Notes: generated by a model not told the origin, from the letters alone. Counted from the stretch's first letter, positions 46,476 through 55,503 are shown. The stretch is DNA of 64,000 bases from Aureimonas psammosilenae (GCF_009176975.1 NZ_WEZG01000010.1:1-64000); one strand, 5' to 3'. Numbers and translations are program-made.

Positions 46476-47627
46476 TCAGCCGGCCTTGAGGCAGGGAGCG
46501 ACGAAGAGGTCGCCGCGCCACGCGCCCCGGACCGTGCGCACCGCCACGATCGACCAAACCACGGCCAGAAGTGCGACCAGCGCCACGCCGAAGCCGTGGA
46601 TCGCGGGAATGGGCAGGATGGTGCCGAGCTTCAGCGTCGTCACGGCGTAGACGCCGATCGGGAACGTGTAACCCCACCAGCCTAGATTGAACGGCAGGCC
46701 TTCCCTGACGTAGCGGACCGTGACCAGCGTCGCGATGGCGAGCCACCACAGGCCGTAGCCCCAGAGAAGCAGGCCGCCGACGAGGCCAACGCCCTCCATC
46801 GTCGCCCCGAAGCGGTCCAGCCCGTTGGCGGCGAGGATCGCGGGGGCGGCTCCGCCCAGCGTCATCAGGCCAAGCGCGCCGGTGCCGATGGGGCCGAGCG
46901 CCAGCCAACTCGACGAGGCCATGGATGCGTGCGGCAGCTTATGGACGGCGAGCCGCAGAACGAGCACGACGAGGACGCTCATCGCGATCGGTACCGACAG
47001 GGCCCAGAGCGCGTAGGACAGCGTGAGGACGAGGAGCTGGCTCTGCGGGTCGGCGAGATGGGGTGCAAGCAGCCCGCCCGACACCGCGGCGACCTCGGCC
47101 GCCACCATCGGCAGAAGCCAGACCGCGGTCATCTGGTCGATCGAGTGGCTTTGGCGCGTGAACATCATGTAGGGGATCGCGATCCCGCAGGCCGCCGCCA
47201 TTGCGACGTCGATCCACCAGAGCGTCTCGGCGATCCCGACCGCGGCGGAGCCGAAGCGCGGTAGTCCGAAGACGAGGAAACCGTTGATGATGGTGGCGAG
47301 CCCCATCGGAATGCAGCCGAAGAACATCGACACGACGGAATGGCCGAAGATGCGCTTGGCCCCGTCGAAGAAGAAGATCCAGCGGGCGGCGTAGAGCGCG
47401 GTGAACAGGGCGAAGAGCCCGATGTTCAGCATCCACAGCCCTTCCCCGATCGCATGGAGGACCGGGACCGCGGTCCCGAACTGCGCGAGCGCGATGGCCA
47501 GGATGCCCGTCCCCATGGTGGCGGCGAACCAGTTCGGGGTGAACTGGCGCACCACCTCGCGGGGGCTGTCGAGGCGCGACAGCGGGTGGAGGCCGAGCGA
47601 GACGGCACGCATCTGTTCGAAGGTCAT
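46476..47627 (-). CDS. TDT (TehA/SLAC1) family transporter
   Basis: 383 residues with ten transmembrane helices: FTPNWFAATMGTGILAIALAQF is the family start, followed by IGEGLWMLNIGLFALFTAL and GCIPMGLATIINGFLVFG. TDT proteins include malate, tellurite, nitrate and sulfite exporters. A sulfite role is plausible because a sulfite oxidase gene lies in the same cargo; this is inference. It is divergent from the DUF305 gene at 47858. Confidence 0.88.
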   Translation of the reverse strand: MTFEQMRAVSLGLHPLSRLDSPREVVRQFTPNWFAATMGTGILAIALAQFGTAVPVLHAIGEGLWMLNIGLFALFTALYAARWIFFFDGAKRIFGHSVVSMFFGCIPMGLATIINGFLVFGLPRFGSAAVGIAETLWWIDVAMAAACGIAIPYMMFTRQSHSIDQMTAVWLLPMVAAEVAAVSGGLLAPHLADPQSQLLVLTLSYALWALSVPIAMSVLVVLVLRLAVHKLPHASMASSSWLALGPIGTGALGLMTLGGAAPAILAANGLDRFGATMEGVGLVGGLLLWGYGLWWLAIATLVTVRYVREGLPFNLGWWGYTFPIGVYAVTTLKLGTILPIPAIHGFGVALVALLAVVWSIVAVRTVRGAWRGDLFVAPCLKAG

Positions 47628-47857
47628 GGGCGGAGGTCCTTTTTCTGCTCAGACCATGCGCGGCGGCGACGGATTCATCCAACGCGTTGTTCCGGTCTTT
47701 CCGATCGGTTGCATCGATCGGTTGCTTCCAGCGTCGGACCGGCAGCGGCGGACGCGCTCTCGGCTCCGCGTCGCGGAAAAAAGTCGCGACGTCGGGAATG
47801 AAAGCGTTCGCCGAGCGTCTTCCCTTCCAGCCCGTGCTCGAAGGAAACGCCAGCCCC

Positions 47858-48262
47858 ATGTTGAAGACGCTCCTCCTCGCCCTCGCCTTCGCCGGGATGT
47901 CATTGACTTCGGCCGAAGCGCAGGACGCTCGTGCCCATCAGCATGCGACGATGGCACCAGCCTCGCCCGACGGCTCGCCCTATGCGCAAGCGACCGCGGC
48001 GGCGATGGAGACGATGCACGCAGGCATGATGTCGGCGCCGGTGACCGGCGACCCCGATCATGACTTCCTGTCCCAGATGATCCCGCATCATCAGGGTGCG
48101 ATCGACATGGCGAAGGCTGTCCTCGGATCGACCGAGGACCCGGCGATCCGCAACCTCGCCCAGTCCATCATCACCGAACAGACCTACGAGATCACGCTGA
48201 TGCGCTCGATGCTTGCCGCATCAGCCGACACCGCGAAACCCGTTCCGGAGACGACCCCATGA
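47858..48262 (+). CDS. DUF305 family exported protein
   Basis: 134 residues from ATG 47858. Signal peptide MLKTLLLALAFAGMSLTSAEA, a His/Met-rich stretch (RAHQHATMAPAS, METMHAGMMSAP) and the DUF305 core HDFLSQMIPHHQGAIDMAKAVL. It is the third DUF305 protein in the cargo. It overlaps the beta-propeller gene by four bases (ATGA). Confidence 0.9.
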   Translation: MLKTLLLALAFAGMSLTSAEAQDARAHQHATMAPASPDGSPYAQATAAAMETMHAGMMSAPVTGDPDHDFLSQMIPHHQGAIDMAKAVLGSTEDPAIRNLAQSIITEQTYEITLMRSMLAASADTAKPVPETTP

Positions 48263-49641
48263 CCCGCACCGCCATCCTCGCCGCCGCGCTCGTCGTCTCG
48301 ACATCGGCCTTCGCGCTGCCTGCCGCCTCCGATCGCGTCTATACCGCCGACCAGAACTCCAACACGGTGTCTGTCATCGACCCCGTCGGGAACACGTTGC
48401 TCGGCCAGATCCGCCTCGGCAATCCACGCCCGGACGTTCTGAGCCCGCTCTACAAGGGCGAGGTCAACGTCCACGGCCTCGGGTTCTCGCCGGACCACAA
48501 GACGCTCGTCGTCGTCTCGACCGTCACGAACTCCGTCACCTTCATCGATACGGCGACCAACGCGGTGAAGGGCACGACCTATGTCGGGCGCAACCCGCAC
48601 GAGGCCTTCTTCACGCCGGACGGCGCGCAAGTCTGGGCGACGGTGCGCGGGGAGGACTACCTCTCGGTGATCGATGCCGCGACCTTCAAGGAAACAGGTC
48701 GCATCCCGACGACGAGCGGTCCGGGCATGACGAAGTTCTCCCGCGACGGCAAGTTCGCCTTCGTCGCGAACTCGTTCAATCCGGTGCTGGAGGTCTTCGA
48801 CGTCGCGAGCCACGCGCTCGTCAAGCGCATTCCTGTCGTCTCGCCCTTCGTGCCCTTCGTGCAGGTCAGCCCCGACGGCAGCGACGTCTGGCTGACGCAC
48901 AAGGACGTCGGCAAGGTCACGCGCGTCGATGCTAGGACGCTCGAGGTGAAGGAGGTCATCGACAGCGGGCCGATCTCCAACCATCTCGGCTTCGGCACGG
49001 TAAACGGGGAGACGCTGGTCTATGTCACGATCGGCGGCGAGAACGTCGTGAAGGTCTACAAGCCCGGAGAGAAGACAGAACTCGTCGCAACCATTCCGGT
49101 GGGCGCCCTGCCCCACGGCATCTGGGGATCCGACGACGGCAGCCGTATCTTCGTCGGGCTCGAGAATGACGATCGGGTCGATGTGATCGACACGGCCGAG
49201 CAGAAGGTCGTCGCCGAGATCCCGATCGGACAGGCCCCGCAGGCGCTCGTCTTCGTGCCGGGCGCGGTCCCGGATGGTGCGGGCACCGAGAACCTTGTGC
49301 CGCTGAAGGCGGGTCCGGAGAACCTAACGCTTTCGCTGAAGGCGCCTGAGGGGGCCACTGGCTCCGGGATGGTCGTGTCGCGCAATCTCGGGCTCGTCGA
49401 CGCGATCGATGTCAGCGTCGCCAAGCTGAAGCCGATGACGGAGTACGGCGTCTTCTTCGAAGGACAGGACGAGCCCGTCGTGGTGCTGAAGACCAACGAC
49501 AAGGGAGCCGGCATGGCCTCCAGCATCGGCCCGGTGCGCACGCTTGCCGTCCCGGGGGAGCCGACGGCGGGGGAGGAGCCGCGGCTGGTCGTGGTCGAGG
49601 GTCTGAAAGCCACCGCCGCCCCGGTCCTCAGCAGCCGCTAG
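48259..49641 (+). CDS. YncE-type beta-propeller repeat protein, exported
   Basis: 460 residues. Signal peptide MTRTAILAAALVVSTSAFALP. Repeated blades of the YVTN/NHL-like type: VYTADQNSNTVSVIDPVGNTLLGQI, FVANSFNPVLEVFDVASHALVKRI, VYVTIGGENVVKVYKPGEKTELVATI and IFVGLENDDRVDVIDTAEQKVVAEI. The C-terminal 100 residues are a separate Ig-like region (MTEYGVFFEGQDEPVVVLKT). It is probably a periplasmic binding or scaffolding protein, coupled to DUF305. Confidence 0.88.
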   Translation: MTRTAILAAALVVSTSAFALPAASDRVYTADQNSNTVSVIDPVGNTLLGQIRLGNPRPDVLSPLYKGEVNVHGLGFSPDHKTLVVVSTVTNSVTFIDTATNAVKGTTYVGRNPHEAFFTPDGAQVWATVRGEDYLSVIDAATFKETGRIPTTSGPGMTKFSRDGKFAFVANSFNPVLEVFDVASHALVKRIPVVSPFVPFVQVSPDGSDVWLTHKDVGKVTRVDARTLEVKEVIDSGPISNHLGFGTVNGETLVYVTIGGENVVKVYKPGEKTELVATIPVGALPHGIWGSDDGSRIFVGLENDDRVDVIDTAEQKVVAEIPIGQAPQALVFVPGAVPDGAGTENLVPLKAGPENLTLSLKAPEGATGSGMVVSRNLGLVDAIDVSVAKLKPMTEYGVFFEGQDEPVVVLKTNDKGAGMASSIGPVRTLAVPGEPTAGEEPRLVVVEGLKATAAPVLSSR

Positions 49642-49664
49642 AAGGGTGGACCAGCATTGCATCG

Positions 49665-49850
49665 CTAGCGAAGCGTCATCCACAGGACGACGCAGACCGC
49701 CAGCAACGAACCTGCGATGAGAAGCCATGTCAGACCCGAGCCTACGGTCGATCGGGACGCGCCTCTGGCTGCGGCCTTCCGATCTTCAATTTGGGCTAGC
49801 TCCTTCATCTCGAGCCCCTCCGGATCTTCCCAGCCGTCTGGTTTGCTCAT
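49665..49850 (-). CDS. Small single-pass membrane protein
   Basis: 61 residues with AGGGG about 8 bases upstream of ATG 49850. A charged N-terminus (MSKPDGWEDPEGLEMKELAQ) and one transmembrane helix at the C-terminus (LTWLLIAGSLLAVCVVLWMTLR). It lies about 115 bases downstream of the sulfite oxidase gene on the same strand, so it could be a partner anchor. No family recognised. Confidence 0.55.
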   Translation of the reverse strand: MSKPDGWEDPEGLEMKELAQIEDRKAAARGASRSTVGSGLTWLLIAGSLLAVCVVLWMTLR

Positions 49851-49966
49851 GACAGTTCCCCTCATCATACGGTCCGCAGGTCTCCAACCCACCGCATCTC
49901 GGTCGGCGCTTTTCTCTGCCCAAGCCAACCGGATGCGTTGAGTTGTAATTGTCAGAGCCCGAGAGC

Positions 49967-51151
49967 TTAGCCGACGCTGACCGAGACGCGATGCCATGAA
50001 TTGGCGAGGTAGCCCTTCCAGTTCCAGATCCTCGCGATGTCCTCGGGTTGCGAACCGCCGACCTCGTCGAAGGAACGGACGGCGAGCTGGTGCTGACCGG
50101 CCGGCAGGTCGAGGACAACGGACCAGAAGACCCACGCCCATTGAGTATCGGCCCGCTTGTCGATGGCGGCCTCGTGCCAGTTCTCGCCACCGTCGTAGGA
50201 GACCTCGACCTTCGCGACGCCATTTTGCGTCCCGATCGCGTAACCCTCGATTGTCGTCGTTCCCGGCCTCAATGTTGCCCCGGCCGCCGGCATGCAGATC
50301 GCGGAATTCAGCGGCATGTCGTTGATGACGACGTTCGGGTCCTTGTCGGCCGTCTCCTTCGTCGTCGTCGGGGGAAAGAGCCGATACTCCTTGCGCTGGA
50401 TCGGGGTATCGGCCTCTTCGTCCTGCACCATGATGGAGGCCAACCATTTGGGGCTGCGCGTTCCCGCATAGCCGGGTACCACGACGCGTAGGGGAAAGCC
50501 GTGCTCGGCCATCAACGGCTCGCCGTTCATGGCCCATGCGAGGAGCACGTCCGGCGTCATCGCCTTCTCGAGCGGGATCGAAACGCCGTAGTCGAAGCGG
50601 TCATCCTTCATGACCACCTCGTCGTGAGCGGAGAAGGCGACGTGCAACCCGCTACCGTCTTCGACGCCGGCAGCGCTCAGGACGTCGGCAAGTGAAACGC
50701 CTGTCCACTCCGCATTGCCGATCGCTCCGGGACCCCAGAGATCACCCTCGACATACCCGACGTCGACCATGTCGGCCCGGCGGTTGCCGGCGCACTGCAT
50801 GACGGCCATCACCTTGCGCTCGGGAAAGCGTGACTTGAGATCCGAGAGCGACAGCTCGATGGGCGCTCTCACCTTGCCGCCGATCGTCAGCCTGTAGCCC
50901 GCCTCCTCGATCGTCGGCACGGTGCCGTGGTCGCGGATATAGAACTCGGCCTGGGGCGTGACGAAGGCGGACCGGAGCTTGGCTATCGGCGTCTCGGCGT
51001 TCAGGGGAAGCTTGCTGTGGACGAGCAAGTCGCTGGAAGGCTCGGAGGGTGCCGCCATGGTCGCCGACGCCGAAGCGGCGGAAGCGGGCCATGTCGTACG
51101 AGCCACTGCGATGGAACTTGCCCCCTGGAGCACGGCGCGTCTTGTGAGCAT
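49967..51151 (-). CDS. Sulfite oxidase-type molybdopterin enzyme
   Basis: 394 residues from ATG 51151. N-terminus MLTRRAVLQGASSIAVA is a Tat-type signal (RRAVL), so the folded enzyme goes to the periplasm. The Moco ligand Cys is at about 120 in AVMQCAGNRR. The oxidoreductase domain includes GAIGNAEWTGVSLADVLSAAGV, EPLMAEHGFPLRVVVPGYAG and RSPKWLASI; the C-terminal dimerisation domain has IEGYAIGTQNGVAKVEVSYDGGENW. It oxidises sulfite to sulfate. No haem domain is present; its cytochrome partner is not here. Confidence 0.92.
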   Translation of the reverse strand: MLTRRAVLQGASSIAVARTTWPASAASASATMAAPSEPSSDLLVHSKLPLNAETPIAKLRSAFVTPQAEFYIRDHGTVPTIEEAGYRLTIGGKVRAPIELSLSDLKSRFPERKVMAVMQCAGNRRADMVDVGYVEGDLWGPGAIGNAEWTGVSLADVLSAAGVEDGSGLHVAFSAHDEVVMKDDRFDYGVSIPLEKAMTPDVLLAWAMNGEPLMAEHGFPLRVVVPGYAGTRSPKWLASIMVQDEEADTPIQRKEYRLFPPTTTKETADKDPNVVINDMPLNSAICMPAAGATLRPGTTTIEGYAIGTQNGVAKVEVSYDGGENWHEAAIDKRADTQWAWVFWSVVLDLPAGQHQLAVRSFDEVGGSQPEDIARIWNWKGYLANSWHRVSVSVG

Positions 51152-51290
51152 GGTGACATCTCCGAGGGCGCAGGAAACTGCGTCAGGAGAGAGCAACATT
51201 CCCTTCGCCTACCAGTTCCCCGTTGGCGTATCTCGCGACGCACGAGGCCCGCGTTGACAATGCTCGCGGCGATCACGTAGACGTCATGAA

Positions 51291-51351
51291 CGGCAATGGA
51301 TTCTGCCGGGCCTCGCGCCGAACCGCTCCCCGATGGGCTGATGACTCCTAC
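51291..51351 (+). promoter_or_regulatory. Fluoride riboswitch (crcB motif) upstream of clcF
   Basis: Plus strand GGCAATGGATTCTGCC, then GCCGAACCGC, then GGGCTGATGACTCCTA (51335-51350): the crcB-motif consensus. Downstream GACTCCTACTC pairs with GAGTAGTC across a CCCGC/GCGGG hairpin (about 51342-51380), the likely expression platform. It precedes the ClC-F gene, a known fluoride transporter family. Confidence 0.9.
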
Positions 51352-51443
51352 TCCACCCGCAACACACGCGGGCGAGTAGTCATGTCCGGCCCGTGTTTCC
51401 CGACACTCCGTCTGATCGCTCCGCCCTCATCCGGAGCCAGACC

Positions 51444-53288
51444 ATGCCGCCCAACGCCCTCGCCAACCGAACCCTACAGGCGTTCGCTCTCGCCCGATGG
51501 GTGCTCTTCGTCCTGCCGATGGCGGCCGCCGTCGGTTCGGCCTGCGCCTTGTTCCTGTGGGCGCTCGACGTCGCGACGCGCACGCGCTTCGACAACCCGG
51601 TGCTCCTCTACTGGCTGCCCGTCGGCGGTCTTGCGGTCGGCCTCGTCTACCACTGGTTCGGCCGCTCGGCCGAGAGCGGCAACAACCTGATCGTCGAGCA
51701 GATCCACGAGCCCGGCGCGGGCGTGCCCTTGCGCATGGCGCCGCTGATCCTTGTCTCGACGGTCGCCACGCACCTGTTCGGCGGCTCTGCCGGACGCGAG
51801 GGCACGGCGGTCCAGCTCGGCGGGAGCTTGGCCTCCGGCTTCGGCAAAGCTTTGCGCCTCGAGTTGGGCGAGGTTCGCCTCCTGCTCATGGCCGGCATCG
51901 CGGCGGGCTTCGGTGCGGTGTTCGGCACCCCCATCGCCGGGGCGGTGTTCGCGCTCGAGGTGCTGACCGTCGGTCGCATCCAGTACGAGGCGCTGGTGCC
52001 CTGTCTCGTCGCGGCAGTGGTCGGAGATTGGGTCTGCCTCCAATGGGGGATCGAGCACACCCACTTCCTGATCGGGTTCGGTGCCGACGGGCCAGGGTTC
52101 CGGCTCGATATCCTCTTGTTCGCCCAAGTTGCGATCGCGGGCGTCGCGTTCGGGCTCGTCAGCCAGTTCTTCGCCGAAAGCCTTCACGCCGTGCAGGGGC
52201 TGGTGAAGCGCGTCGTGCCGTTCGCGCCGCTGCGCCCTGTCCTCGGCGGTCTTGTCCTGATCGCGCTGGTCCATGCGCTCGGCACCCGCGAGTATCTCGG
52301 CCTAGGGGTCTGGTCGCCGAACCCGGCCGACGTGACGATCTCCGGCTTCTTCGATCCCGCCCGTTCCGATGCGTGGGCCTGGGCCTGGAAGCTTCTGTTC
52401 ACGGTCGTCACGCTCGGCTGCGGGTTCAAGGGCGGCGAGGTCACACCCCTGTTCTTCATCGGCGCCGGCCTCGGGGCATCGATCGGCCACACGATCGGTG
52501 CGCCGGTCGACCTCTTCGCCGGGATCGGCTTTGTCGCCGTATTCGCAGGCGCCTCCAACACGCCGATCGCCTGTACCATCATGGGCATCGAACTCTTCGG
52601 CGCCGACAACGCCGTCTACATCGCGACCGGATGCTTCCTCGCCTACGTCTTCAGCGGCCATTCAGGCATCTACCTGTCCCAGCGCGTCGGGGTGCCGAAG
52701 CTCGACCACGGCTTCGTGCCCCCCGACGTGTCGCTGCGCGAGGTGCGCGCCCTGCCGCGTCCCCGCCCGAACGTGTCGCTGCCCCGCCGACGCGCCCGTC
52801 CGGGTGTCGTCGTTCCGATCGTCTCTTATGCCACCGAAGGAACCACCATGACCGACACCCACTACCTCATCCCGAGCGACGTCGGGATGCTGCGCATCTA
52901 CCTGAGGCCACGCGACAAGGCGCCGGGATCGGGGCGCTTCGCCTCCTGGGGCGCCAAGCCGCTCTATCGTGAACTCGTGCTCCTGGCGAAGAAGGCGGGC
53001 ATCGTGAACGCGGTCGCCCACCACACGCACTACGGCTTCAGCAACCACGGCCCCGTGCAGCCCGAGGGTAGCGAGACGCCGAACCCCGAGCTGACGATGT
53101 GCGTCGAGCTGGTCGGCCATCGGCCGGACCTCGAGGCGTTCTGCCGACATCACGGCGCGCTGCTGCGCGACAAGGTGATCGTGTTCAAGCATATCGAGCG
53201 CTGGACGGTCGGGGCGGGCGACGGCGCGCTCGAGGAGAAGACGCCGGCCCCCGAGACCGACGACGTGGCCGTCGCCCGCGTCGGATAG
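51444..53288 (+). CDS. clcF: Fluoride/proton antiporter ClC-F fused in frame to a DUF190 domain
   Basis: 614 residues from ATG 51444 (GGAG 7 bases upstream). ClC part (about 1-440): GNNLI at 79-83, GREGT at 117-121 with the gating Glu, [20 protein letters not shown], and [20 protein letters not shown]. Asn in GNNLI is a ClC-F trait. A Pro/Arg-rich linker leads to a DUF190 domain from about 469 ([28 protein letters not shown]). An internal ATG at 52848 with GAAGGA before it could restart translation. The ClC-F family expels fluoride; DUF190 is a CrcB-associated domain of unknown role. Governed by the riboswitch above. Confidence 0.9.
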   Translation: MPPNALANRTLQAFALARWVLFVLPMAAAVGSACALFLWALDVATRTRFDNPVLLYWLPVGGLAVGLVYHWFGRSAESGNNLIVEQIHEPGAGVPLRMAPLILVSTVATHLFGGSAGREGTAVQLGGSLASGFGKALRLELGEVRLLLMAGIAAGFGAVFGTPIAGAVFALEVLTVGRIQYEALVPCLVAAVVGDWVCLQWGIEHTHFLIGFGADGPGFRLDILLFAQVAIAGVAFGLVSQFFAESLHAVQGLVKRVVPFAPLRPVLGGLVLIALVHALGTREYLGLGVWSPNPADVTISGFFDPARSDAWAWAWKLLFTVVTLGCGFKGGEVTPLFFIGAGLGASIGHTIGAPVDLFAGIGFVAVFAGASNTPIACTIMGIELFGADNAVYIATGCFLAYVFSGHSGIYLSQRVGVPKLDHGFVPPDVSLREVRALPRPRPNVSLPRRRARPGVVVPIVSYATEGTTMTDTHYLIPSDVGMLRIYLRPRDKAPGSGRFASWGAKPLYRELVLLAKKAGIVNAVAHHTHYGFSNHGPVQPEGSETPNPELTMCVELVGHRPDLEAFCRHHGALLRDKVIVFKHIERWTVGAGDGALEEKTPAPETDDVAVARVG

Positions 53289-53332
53289 CGTGTTCCGCAA
53301 CGAAGTCCCCGTCTCAAAAGAGGAGTCACATC

Positions 53333-53770
53333 ATGAAACTCGCTCTTGCCTCCTGGCAGTTCTGGGCACTGTGTTCGGCGGGGTTCGCCGCCCTGACCGC
53401 GATTCTCGCCAAAGTCGGCGTCGCCAACATCGATTCCGATTTCGCGACGCTGATCCGCACCGTGGTGATCCTGTTCGTTCTTGCCGGCATCCTGGCCGTT
53501 ACCGGGCGTCTGCAATGGCCGGGGGCGGTGTCGGGACGGACCTACCTGTTCCTGGTCCTTTCCGGGCTGGCCACGGGCGGCTCGTGGCTCTGCTACTTCC
53601 GCGCCCTGAAGATGGGCGATGCGGCCCGCGTCGCACCGATCGACAAGCTGAGTGTCGTTCTGGTGGCGATCCTCGGCGCACTGTTCCTCGGCGAACGGCT
53701 ATCTGGCCCGAACTGGTTGGGCGTCGGGCTCATCGCGGCGGGGGCCGTGCTGGTCGCGTACCACGGGTGA
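53333..53770 (+). CDS. Half-size EamA-type membrane transporter
   Basis: 145 residues with five transmembrane helices (one EamA/DMT unit), starting MKLALASWQFWALCSAGFAALTAILAKVGVANIDSDFATLIRT and ending GPNWLGVGLIAAGAVLVAYHG. It must act as a dimer if it is a transporter; the substrate is unknown. AGGAG is 6 bases upstream. It follows clcF by 45 bases and is probably in the same fluoride-induced unit. Confidence 0.85.
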   Translation: MKLALASWQFWALCSAGFAALTAILAKVGVANIDSDFATLIRTVVILFVLAGILAVTGRLQWPGAVSGRTYLFLVLSGLATGGSWLCYFRALKMGDAARVAPIDKLSVVLVAILGALFLGERLSGPNWLGVGLIAAGAVLVAYHG

Positions 53771-53903
53771 TGCTTCCGTTGCTGCAATTGAGTTGATGTC
53801 AGGTAGTCGACCGACACTCCCTTAAATTGGGCAGGAAGCTTTTTACTCAGATGCGTCACTGAGAGGTACGTTACGCTGACTAAAATCCGGCGTCCGCGTC
53901 ATA

Positions 53904-53923
53904 CTGATGGTGTGCGACATTAA
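53904..53923 (+). repeat. Right copy of the attachment-like direct repeat
   Basis: ctgatggtgtgcgacattaa matches the repeat at 37054-37073 with two mismatches, in direct orientation. Its first bases read like intact yifB sequence (CTGATGGTG, LLMV codons). It falls in a locally AT-rich stretch (53770-53930). Confidence 0.7.
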
Positions 53924-54429
53924 CCGGACCGCTTGTCAACAATTTGCGGCGTAGAAGGACGTTGCACGGACGACCGGCAGATGCCCCCTGGCGAAGCCGA
54001 CGCAGGACTCAGAGCACCGGAGCGGCCGGCACGGCTGCGGGAGTTCTCGGCTGCGAGACCGGTTCTCGGGGTAGCCGCAGGAGCGCCGCCGCAGACAGGC
54101 GCGGGACCGACTGCCCCCGGCGAGCAGGCAATAGTCCCGTGAGGGGCCTCCCCCGTCCCGCCGGCCCCTAGGCGGGGCGCTGCCCGGCACGAGGGCGGCG
54201 GGGACCGCGAGGACGTGCCCGAGGCCGTCTGAAGAGGCCGGAGCGTTCTGGAGGCTTCTGTGCGAGCCGCCAGAACGACGAAGTGAGGTTGGGCGGCACA
54301 TTCCTACCCCTTGAAACTTCCGTCGCTCTTAAGGGCCTTCCTGCGAGCCGCGAGAGCGGTGAGTCCTTGCCGGGCGGCATCGGACCACCCCGTCGAGTCC
54401 TTGCGGCGAGAGGGTGCCGGGCGGCCGTT
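53924..54429. other. Intergenic, nothing recognised
   Basis: 506 bases between the right repeat and the first gene of the relaxase operon (which reads towards here). Open frames are Arg/Pro-rich shadows. It likely contains the end of the minus-strand operon, but no clear hairpin was found. Confidence 0.45.
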
Positions 54430-54900
54430 TCAGACGCCCGCCAAGGACCGCTTGCCCGTACCCCGCGCGGCGAACCGCCCGGCGAGGTTTCCGCCCGTCG
54501 CGACGGGATCGCCGGACACCGCGGCGAGGAGGCGTCGGCCGCGGGCGCGCCAGTCCGACAGGCAGCGCGCAGGGGCGCGGTCGACGTCGAGGAACAGGCG
54601 CCGCCATGCGCCGGGGTCGTCCTCGCCGATCGTGGCGAAAACGGCCTGGAGCGAGTCGTCGGTCGCGATGGTGAGGTCGCGGCCGAGCGTGCTGCACCAT
54701 GGCTCGCCGGGCTGCCGAACGCGCCGCCAGTCCCGACCGCCGCCAGTGGCTTGGGCTTCACTGGTCGAGAGCCAGGCACCGAGCCGATCGTCGTAGATGA
54801 CCCATTCGGGGGCGGCCCTGCCGGCCGCTTGCTCGCGGACGTACCGCCGGAGCGCGACTGCCTCGCGGCGGGATTCGAGAACGTCGGCGGCGGTGGTCAT
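54430..54900 (-). CDS. Hypothetical protein of the mobilisation operon
   Basis: 156 residues, no recognised domain. Begins MTTAADVLESRREAVALRRYV; contains AAPEWVIYDDRLGAWLSTSEA and TIGEDDPGAWRRLFLDVDRA. Overlaps the upstream gene by four bases (ATGA). Last member of the relaxase operon. Confidence 0.7.
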   Translation of the reverse strand: MTTAADVLESRREAVALRRYVREQAAGRAAPEWVIYDDRLGAWLSTSEAQATGGGRDWRRVRQPGEPWCSTLGRDLTIATDDSLQAVFATIGEDDPGAWRRLFLDVDRAPARCLSDWRARGRRLLAAVSGDPVATGGNLAGRFAARGTGKRSLAGV

Positions 54901-55493
54901 CCGTAGTACCGTCCCGGCTTGTCGCCGTCCTCGTAGTCGCGGATGCGATCGTAGTCGTCCAACTCGTCGTAGTCGTTGTCGTGGAGAGGCTCGCGGCTGG
55001 CAAAATACGCATCGGCAGCCAGCTCTCCAAGCTCCTCATTGAATACGTCCAAATCGGTCAGGCGCTCGCGCCACGCATCTGCACGGCCGCGTTGGCTGGA
55101 GACCTGCCGGGCGAGCCAGTCCTCTCCATAGCCGCCCTCGGACTCTGGCGCCCGGAGGCGGTCGAGCGCCGCCTTGTCACCGTCCAGCGCCGCCACGAAA
55201 TCGGTCGCGATGGCATGGTCGCGTGCGATGAGGTCGCGCCCCTGCTCGCGCCAAGCGGGCAGCCGGGCGGCGAGGTCGTGGGGATCGGCATCGGCGATTC
55301 GATGCCAGTCGCCCGCTCTAAGGTCGGCCGCGAAACGGCGGAGCGCCAGGTCGTCCGACAGAGCGGGAAAATCCTTGAGTGGGTGGCGTCCAGAGATCGC
55401 GAGGCCGGGCTGCACCGCAAGGGCCTGAAGGTCCCGCACGATCGCACGGGAACGGTATGTCGGGACGGTGGAAAGGTCGTCGGTGGTGCGCAT
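54897..55493 (-). CDS. Hypothetical protein of the mobilisation operon
   Basis: 198 residues from ATG 55493. Helical, acidic at the C-terminus (HDNDYDELDDYDRIRDYEDGDKPGRYYG). No domain recognised. It is 10 bases downstream of the relaxase gene, so co-transcribed; it may be a relaxosome accessory. An earlier in-frame start at 55778 lies inside the relaxase gene and is unlikely. Confidence 0.7.
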   Translation of the reverse strand: MRTTDDLSTVPTYRSRAIVRDLQALAVQPGLAISGRHPLKDFPALSDDLALRRFAADLRAGDWHRIADADPHDLAARLPAWREQGRDLIARDHAIATDFVAALDGDKAALDRLRAPESEGGYGEDWLARQVSSQRGRADAWRERLTDLDVFNEELGELAADAYFASREPLHDNDYDELDDYDRIRDYEDGDKPGRYYG

Positions 55494-55503
55494 GGCGGTC
55501 TCC

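Noticed and set aside
37054-53923. Terminal inverted repeats of a transposon
   Set aside because: The two motif copies are in the same orientation, and no transposase gene or target duplication was found.
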